DNA from: Paracamarosporium sp. OC-R06-R3
Taxonomy: Eukaryota; Ascomycota; Dothideomycetes; Pleosporales; Didymosphaeriaceae
DNA length: 64,000 nucleotides
Direction: 5' to 3'
NCBI GenBank assembly: GCA_019828545.1
Contig: JACVRA010000086.1
Span: 402,503 to 466,502, forward strand
Shown here: positions 58,461 through 64,000 of the stretch, in pieces
Numbering within the stretch: position 1 is the stretch's first letter
Layout: every line of letters starts with the position of its first letter
The notes under the pieces: generated by a model
The model's database searches: none
Told to the model about the DNA's origin: nothing
The model's input: only the letters and a program-made list of their open reading frames with translations
Position numbers and translations under genes: made by a program

Positions 58461-59813
58461 ATGTCAGATTCCGAGACACACGTTCTTTCAGCGGCGGCCC
58501 TTTCGAGCGCGATTCGCGACGTCGTGGTCTCGATACACAAGTTAGGTCGTGATGATGACCTCACCGTCAATCACGTCCGTACCGGAGCCGAGCAGAAGCT
58601 TGGATTGCCTGCTGGCTTCCTCAAGAAGGACGACTGGAAGAATGAGAGCAAGAAATTGATCAAAGAGGCCGTGGTATGTTTGACTGTCGACACCGAAGCA
58701 CAATTGCGCGAGATTAGGGTGCTGTAAACTCTACAAACCCGCAATGTGTTTACCAACTGCTCTCCCAGCGCTGTAAATAGAGAAAACTAATGCGAGCCCC
58801 AGGACCGGTACTGCGCCGACGAAGCTGTGCCTACACCTAGTCCAAAGAAAGTTTCCAAACCGAAACCGAAACCAAAGCCTGAGCCGAAGAAGACCAAGTC
58901 AACGAACAATAGCGCGCCGCGCGGAGCAAAGAGAAAAGCAACTGCGCCTGCAAAAAAGTCGCAGAAGCGAAGGAAAACCGCGTCTTCCGACGAGGAATCG
59001 GACGCTGTGCTCTCAGAATCGCCTGTCGAGGATAACGGAGCGTTCGATGTTGGAAGCAAGCCAGCTAAGCAACCTGCACGTCGGCAGAAGGTGGTGGCAG
59101 AGGATTCAGATGACGAAGACGGCACTGCGCAGGAGGCTCAGGCCGTATCCTCCTTGAAGCATGCTGAAGGTTCGGGAACACCCCCTCCCGCTATCAGAGA
59201 TGGTGATGCGGAGAGCGACCTTTCGAGCGTGATCGATGAGTCTCCGGTTAAGAAACGAAGGCAACGTACCGAGAAGCCCGCAAAGGCAGTCAAGGGCGCA
59301 AAATCAAAACCAAAGGCCACCAAAACTGAAGACAACCCAGACCAAGCAGAAATAAAACGATTGCAAGGTTGGCTTGTGAAGTGTGGCATTCGCAAGGTTT
59401 GGGGAAAGGAGCTCGCGAAATGCGACAGCTCTAAAGAGAAGATCCGGCACCTCAAGGACATGCTGAAAGACGCCGGTATGGATGGCAAATACTCTGTTGA
59501 AAAAGCTGCTAGAATCAAAGAGCAACGGGAGTTTGCAAAAGATCTGGAAGAGATTCAGGCAGGTGCTGCAGCCTGGGGCGAAGTCTCCAATACCGGACGC
59601 CCGCGTCGTGCAGCAGCCCGGTCGGTCCAACCAGTTGTCCTTCCGCAAGACAGTGATGATGAGGATGAGGATGAGAAAGCCCAGAATGCGAAAGATGAAG
59701 GGGCAACTGACGATGAGGATGACGAGGACGATGAAGCTCATAGCGACTCTTCATCCAATGATAGTGAGGGCGGGAAAGACGACGACGACGATGACGATGA
59801 AGATTTGGACTAG
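58461..59813 (+). CDS. HIRIP3-like histone chaperone with DEK-C-like N-terminus
   Basis: Exons 58461-58673 and 58803-59813 give 407 aa. Residues 1-75 form a small helical domain (LSSAIRDVVVSIHKLG, LGLPAGFLKKDDWKNESKKLIKEAV) resembling DEK-C/ubiquitin-interacting helices seen at the start of such proteins. A basic Lys/Pro/Ser region follows. Residues about 245-310 (EIKRLQGWLVKCGIRKVWGKEL, then IRHLKDMLKDAGMDGKYS) match the conserved core of HIRA-interacting protein 3, an H2A-H2B chaperone. The C-terminus is a long Asp/Glu run, typical for histone binding. Nuclear localisation is inferred from the basic stretches. Confidence 0.8.
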
Positions 59814-60153
59814 GACAAAAGCCTGAGTACTGTCTGTCTGCATACTGCCTATTCCGATCTTGAAGAGCTTCTCTAGATACCCATACAGCAATCATGGTAA
59901 CATAATATTACATAGTTGTATAGTACATTACTCACTTTGACACTGGTTTGGAATAAGGGCCTGACTGGCTTGCCTGTGATTGCAGGTCTTTCCTCCTAAA
60001 ATGCACACCGTACAGTGATCAGGAGTAACATGATCTTCTGCAGCCTTGACCAGCTACCTGAAAGAGAGAGTGCGGAGCTGCAACGTAGCTCCAACGATAC
60101 CATGCTCAATGCAGGAAGCTTTATCAGTATTGGGACGTGATCGAATGATACAC
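59814..60153. other. Convergent intergenic region
   Basis: 3' regions of the HIRIP3-like gene and of the 57-aa microprotein gene. Nothing else recognised. Confidence 0.45.
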
Positions 60154-60446
60154 TCAGGTCCCAATAACCTTTCCTGAGGACATGCGTTGGGCAATCAAGC
60201 CAAATGCGGCGACCGAAGACATGAAAATGACGAGGTTGTAAAACTATGATGAACGTGTTAATACAGGTTCCTCCTTGCTGATCTTATTAGGAGAATAGAC
60301 ATACCGCATTCCTTGAGTATGCGCTTTCCTCGGCTTCAGTGCGAGCTTCGACGAATAGACGTCGAAGGTTCGGTAGATTTGATGGCTATTGTTTTTAGTC
60401 TTAGCTGATAATGGAATTAAAAGTTTATGGTAGGAAGCTTACCATC
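60154..60446 (-). CDS. 57-aa single-pass membrane microprotein
   Basis: Exons 60446-60444 (ATG only), 60385-60305 and 60243-60154 total 174 nt. Introns start GTAAGC and GTATGT and end AATAG and CATAG. The protein begins MPSNLPNLRRLFVEARTEAE, has one hydrophobic segment (FYNLVIFMSSVAAFGLIAQR) and ends MSSGKVIGT. The layout, a short amphipathic basic start and one membrane span, resembles small subunits or assembly factors of mitochondrial membrane complexes, but I do not recognise the family. The precise frame closure over two introns and the loss of any hydrophobic pattern in other frames support it. Confidence 0.6.
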
Positions 60447-60771
60447 GTATTTATCTCTTGTTTGGTCGTCGGAGTGTGAATGGATTTGCGGATGGGGTTC
60501 GACGTGATGGGCTGCGCACAGACCCTCGCCATTGTCAATGTGGCAGTCACTTTGGACGGAGCTGCAGGCTCACCGATTCGAGTCTCGATAATTCAATCCC
60601 CAACGCCAACCGCTCTTCGACACCTTGACCACCCTCCGAAGCGACTCCTTTCTATACACGATCACTGCGCCACGCTTTGGCTTCGCCCACAAGCATTCCC
60701 ACCGATATCGAGCTATAACGGTGTGTGAGGGGCCCGACCGCGGTCGTGGCCTACATCAATAAAACGTAGCC
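60447..60771. promoter_or_regulatory. Divergent promoter (microprotein / AP-1 beta)
   Basis: 325 bp between divergent start codons. A short plus frame at 60480-60728 is unsupported. Confidence 0.45.
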
Positions 60772-63355
60772 ATGGCGGTCAACAGGATACGAGGTGCTTT
60801 TGCGGTGCCTAGGAAGGGAGAGACATTTGAGCTGAGAGCAGGCTTAGTGTAAGATATGTTCGTGTGATTGTTTGGACGTATCTAAACTGACCGTTGCCTC
60901 CAGATCTCAGTATGCATATGAACGGTCAGCGCACCTCTGCGATACATACCTCCTGGAGATACTAAGATTATACTAGGAAGGAAGCCATCCAGAAGACTAT
61001 CATGTCTATGACCTTGGGCAAGGATGTGTCCGCGCTGTTCCCTGATGTGCTCAAGAACATTGCGACTGCGGATCTCGACCAGAAGAAGCTGGTGTATCTA
61101 TACCTCATGTAAATGCTATCAAGCGCAGCTTAGGAGTCGCCTACTTACACAAACTCTAGGAACTATGCCAAATCACATCCAGACCTTTGCATCCTCGCTG
61201 TGAACACGTTCGTCCAGGACTCGGAAGATCCAAATCCGCTGGTTCGCGCGCTCGCTATACGGACAATGGGTTGCATTAGAGTGGACAAGATGGTAGATTA
61301 CATGGAAGAACCGCTGAGGAAAACCCTCAGAGACGAATCACCGTATGTCCGGAAAACGGCAGCCCTTTGTGTCGCGAAGCTGTTCGATTTGAACTCCTCA
61401 ATGTGCATAGAAAATGGCTTTATCGAACAACTCCAAGAAATGGTGGGCGACCCAAACCCTATGGTGGTTGCAAACTCGGTCACAGCACTCGTTGAAATCC
61501 ACGAAACAAACCCTGACGTCAAGGCGTTTACAATCACTGCCGCAACGTTGAAGAAGATGTTGATGGCTCTTAATGAATGTACAGAATGGGGTCGCGTTAC
61601 CATCCTGACCACGCTCGCCGACTACAAGGCGCAAGACATTAAGGAGGCGGAGCACATCTGCGAAAGGGTGTCGCCTCAGTTTCAGCACGTCAACCCGAGT
61701 GTGGTGCTCGCTGCTGTAAAGGTCGTGTTCCTGCACATGAAAAACATCTCTCCGGAATTGATCAAGTCGTATACGAAGAAAATGGCACCCCCCCTAGGTA
61801 TGCGTACCTGTTGCACCATGATTCATCAGTATCTAACTGAAGGCAGTTACTCTCATCTCCTCTGCGCCTGAAGTACAATATGTTGCGCTTAGGAACATTG
61901 ATTTGATTCTTCAGAAGCAGCCTGACATCCTAAGTAAAGAGATGCGTGTGTTCTTCTGCAAATACAACGATCCACCCTACCTGAAATTGCAGAAACTCGA
62001 TATCATGGTACGGATAGCAAACGACAAGAACGTTGACCAGCTACTTGCGGAACTCAAGGAATATGCTATGGAAGTCGATATGGATTTTGTCCGGCGAGCA
62101 GTCAAGGCCATCGGTCAAGTGGCCATCAAGATCGAAAGCGCGAGCGAAAAGTGTGTAAACACTCTTCTGGACTTGATCAACACCAAAGTAAATTACGTCG
62201 TGCAAGAAGCAATAGTTGTGATTAAAGATATATTCCGAAAATACCCAGGATACGAAGGCATAATACCGACACTATGCCAGTGTATTGACGAGTTGGATGA
62301 GCCAAATGCCCGAGCATCGCTCATTTGGATAGTGGGCGAATACGCTGAGAAGATCAACAACGCTGGAGAAATACTCACTGGCTTCGTAGACACCTTTGGC
62401 GAAGAGTTTACACAAGTATGTGGATTTCTATTGTTCAATTTGAGGCTAACAATGGCTACAGGTACAACTACAGATCCTCACCGCGGTTGTTAAACTGTTC
62501 TTGAAGAAGCCGGACCAGTCCCAAGGTCTAGTGCAAAAAGTCCTGCAAGCAGCAACTGCAGAAAACGATAATCCTGATATTCGCGATCGAGCATACGTCT
62601 ACTGGCGACTATTGTCCAGCGACCCCCAAGTCGCAAAGGTACGCACCAGAGCGTTAGCACCAGAGGCTTTACTGATTCTCTGTAGAACATTGTCCTTTCC
62701 GACAAGCCTGCAATCACCACTACCATCCAATCTATGCCTCCTCAGTTACTAGAGCAGCTTCTTGCTGAGCTCTCAACACTCGCTTCAGTGTACCACAAAC
62801 CTCCGGAGGCGTTCCTTGGTCAGGGTCGATTTGGCGCGGAAGCCATGCAAAGAGCCGCCATCGAGTACGTATACAATCTTTCAACCGTTTAATGCCAACT
62901 AACAACATTGTAGGGAACAACAAGAGAATGCGCGCGAGAACCCGATTGCTGCCGACGCCGTCGCGGCGGCGGCTTCCGGAGGTCAAGCACCACCTCAATC
63001 GAACATTGAGAACCTCCTCGACATCGATTTTGACGGCTCCGCACCTGCATCATTACAGAAGCAGCCTGGTTCTGGTGAATCAGGACTGGAAGGTCTGGCT
63101 GGCACCCCTCAGCGTGTTGCCTCACCTGCGACAGGAAATGCTGCGCCTGCATCAACCATGGACGATCTGCTAGGCCTCTTTGGAGACGGCGGTGCTGGAG
63201 GGGCACCACCTGCGGCTCCCATGACCAACGACGACATCATGAACGGCTTTGCGAGCATGAACTTGTCTGGAAGCACTCAGCCTCCGCCGCCACAGCAGCA
63301 AACGAGCGGGCAATCCGCACCAAAGAGCAATCAAGAGCTGCTAGACTTGTTCTAA
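60772..63355 (+). CDS. APL2: AP-1 complex beta-adaptin
   Basis: Exons 60772-60848, 60904-60924, 60977-61108, 61160-61797, 61847-62415, 62462-62638, 62686-62864 and 62914-63355 sum to 2235 nt, 744 aa. The adaptin trunk runs from the start to about residue 580: [64 protein letters not shown] and [20 protein letters not shown] Pro/Ala/Gly-rich hinge follows, with clathrin-box-like motifs MDDLLGLFG and, at the very end, NQELLDLF. No ear domain follows the hinge, as in fungal AP-1 beta. It sorts cargo between trans-Golgi and endosomes. Exon 2 is only 21 nt. AP-2 beta is the alternative; the AP-1 call rests on the conserved start. Confidence 0.9.
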
Positions 63356-63739
63356 AAGTGTCTCGGGAGGCCATAATCATGGGTTTTTGTTGGGCGAAAA
63401 GCGGTCGATAGCATTTGAGGGCGCACTGTGGGCTGCAGGCTCCGTGTACGAGACTATGTAGAGAATGAAGAGGTAGTACTGTCCCTTGCTACCTAAGGTA
63501 GATATGTTATATAATACGTAGTGAAGTTGCAAGGGTGAACGTCGAGGCGCCATCGCGGGTGGCAAGCGAGACACGCTTGGCAACTGACGCAACCCAACCA
63601 GAAAGTGCTATCAAAGCTACTTGCTGCCTTGCAGGCTTCACCTCATATGGACCGCCCAAGCCGCGCGAAGCTTAAATAAGTTTCCCTTGCGAGCTTCTTA
63701 CCCTCTCCACTTGCTGCGCGTCGGTCCACTCAACCCGTC
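63356..63739. other. Intergenic between APL2 and VID27
   Basis: 3' region of APL2 and promoter of the next gene; no other feature recognised. Confidence 0.45.
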
Positions 63740-64000
63740 ATGTTTATGCTCCGGAACCGTATGTTTGTTGTTTGCCCCGCCCCCGCCGTTGCATCGCGAA
63801 GCCACTAACACCTCTTTTCTATATAGTTAGCAAGATTGTCTTTGGCGATGCTTCCAAGGAGTCACTTGTAGAGATCTCGCAGGGCCAGTTGTACCTCGTC
63901 CGCCCGCGCTCCGTTAAGGGCTATTCGGAGCTCATCTTCAAGGACGCGGCAGCTACCATCCGCCGCACCGGTCAGGAGTTCCAGTACCAGCTTGTCATAC
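63740..64000 (+). CDS. VID27: VID27-family protein, 5' end only
   Basis: Exon 1 is 63740-63758 (MFMLRN plus one base, GTATGT donor) and exon 2 starts at 63827 after ATATAG. The translation continues SKIVFGDASKESLVEISQG, LYLVRPRSVKGYSELIFKD and AATIRRTGQEFQYQLVI, the characteristic start of fungal Vid27, a cytoplasmic protein linked to vacuole import and degradation in yeast. The window ends inside the N-terminal domain. Confidence 0.85.

Overview
The window is nuclear DNA of a filamentous ascomycete, most likely a dothideomycete of the order Pleosporales. The evidence is short introns of about 45-110 nt with GTAWGT donors, CTAAC/CTGAC branch sites and YAG acceptors, pyrimidine-rich promoters, a Crh-type cell-wall transglycosylase, UDP-galactopyranose mutase, a HET-type protein, a HeLo-domain protein and a Fot1/pogo transposon. 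The order is an inference; no marker fixes the species. Gene models were built by hand: splice sites were chosen so that reading frame and family conservation agree, and most models close exactly in frame.

Layout. 1-4.7 kb is an accessory-looking left end with a broken F-box-like gene, a related 5' module fused to a HeLo domain, a HET-like gene, a duplicated promoter segment and small tandem repeats. 5.4-18 kb is core metabolism and secretion: Crh-like GPI glucanosyltransferase, gamma-glutamyl phosphate reductase (proline), UDP-galactopyranose mutase (galactofuranose), a TPT/DUF250 transporter with a 6-nt microexon, ribosomal protein eL18 and ADE2. 20.2-22.5 kb is a secreted tyrosinase. 24.2-35.3 kb holds the SWI/SNF-RSC subunit Ssr4, an RBM42-like RNA-binding protein, 6-phosphogluconate dehydrogenase, an LSM12-like protein and an inositol monophosphatase. 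36.6-43.8 kb is gene-poor, with one F-box-like gene and one 75-aa conserved-looking ORF behind a long leader. 43.8-51.6 kb holds a mitochondrial PPR-like protein, coatomer zeta and the ribosome quality control factor Rqc2/Tae2. 52.2-54.7 kb carries a tRNA-Ser(GCU) and an apparently intact Fot1/pogo transposon with TA target-site duplication. 55.8-64 kb holds TPS1, a HIRIP3-like histone chaperone, a 57-aa single-pass membrane microprotein, AP-1 beta-adaptin and the 5' end of VID27.

The most striking item is the tRNA-Ser(GCU) gene at 52249-52382 (minus strand). It has no intron at the usual 37/38 position. Instead the D loop is split between the two invariant G residues by a 53-nt segment carrying the three signals of a spliceosomal mRNA intron: GTATGT, CTAAC and CAG. 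Removing it restores a complete 81-nt cloverleaf, and the RNA polymerase III boxes and a T5 terminator are in place. A Pol III tRNA transcript that would need the spliceosome, or an unknown activity at this site, would be exceptional.

The genes do not form a biosynthetic cluster; most are housekeeping genes in mixed orientation, several sharing divergent promoters (UGM/TPT transporter, PPR/coatomer zeta, TPS1/HIRIP3-like). The accessory signals are concentrated at 0-5 kb and 52-55 kb.
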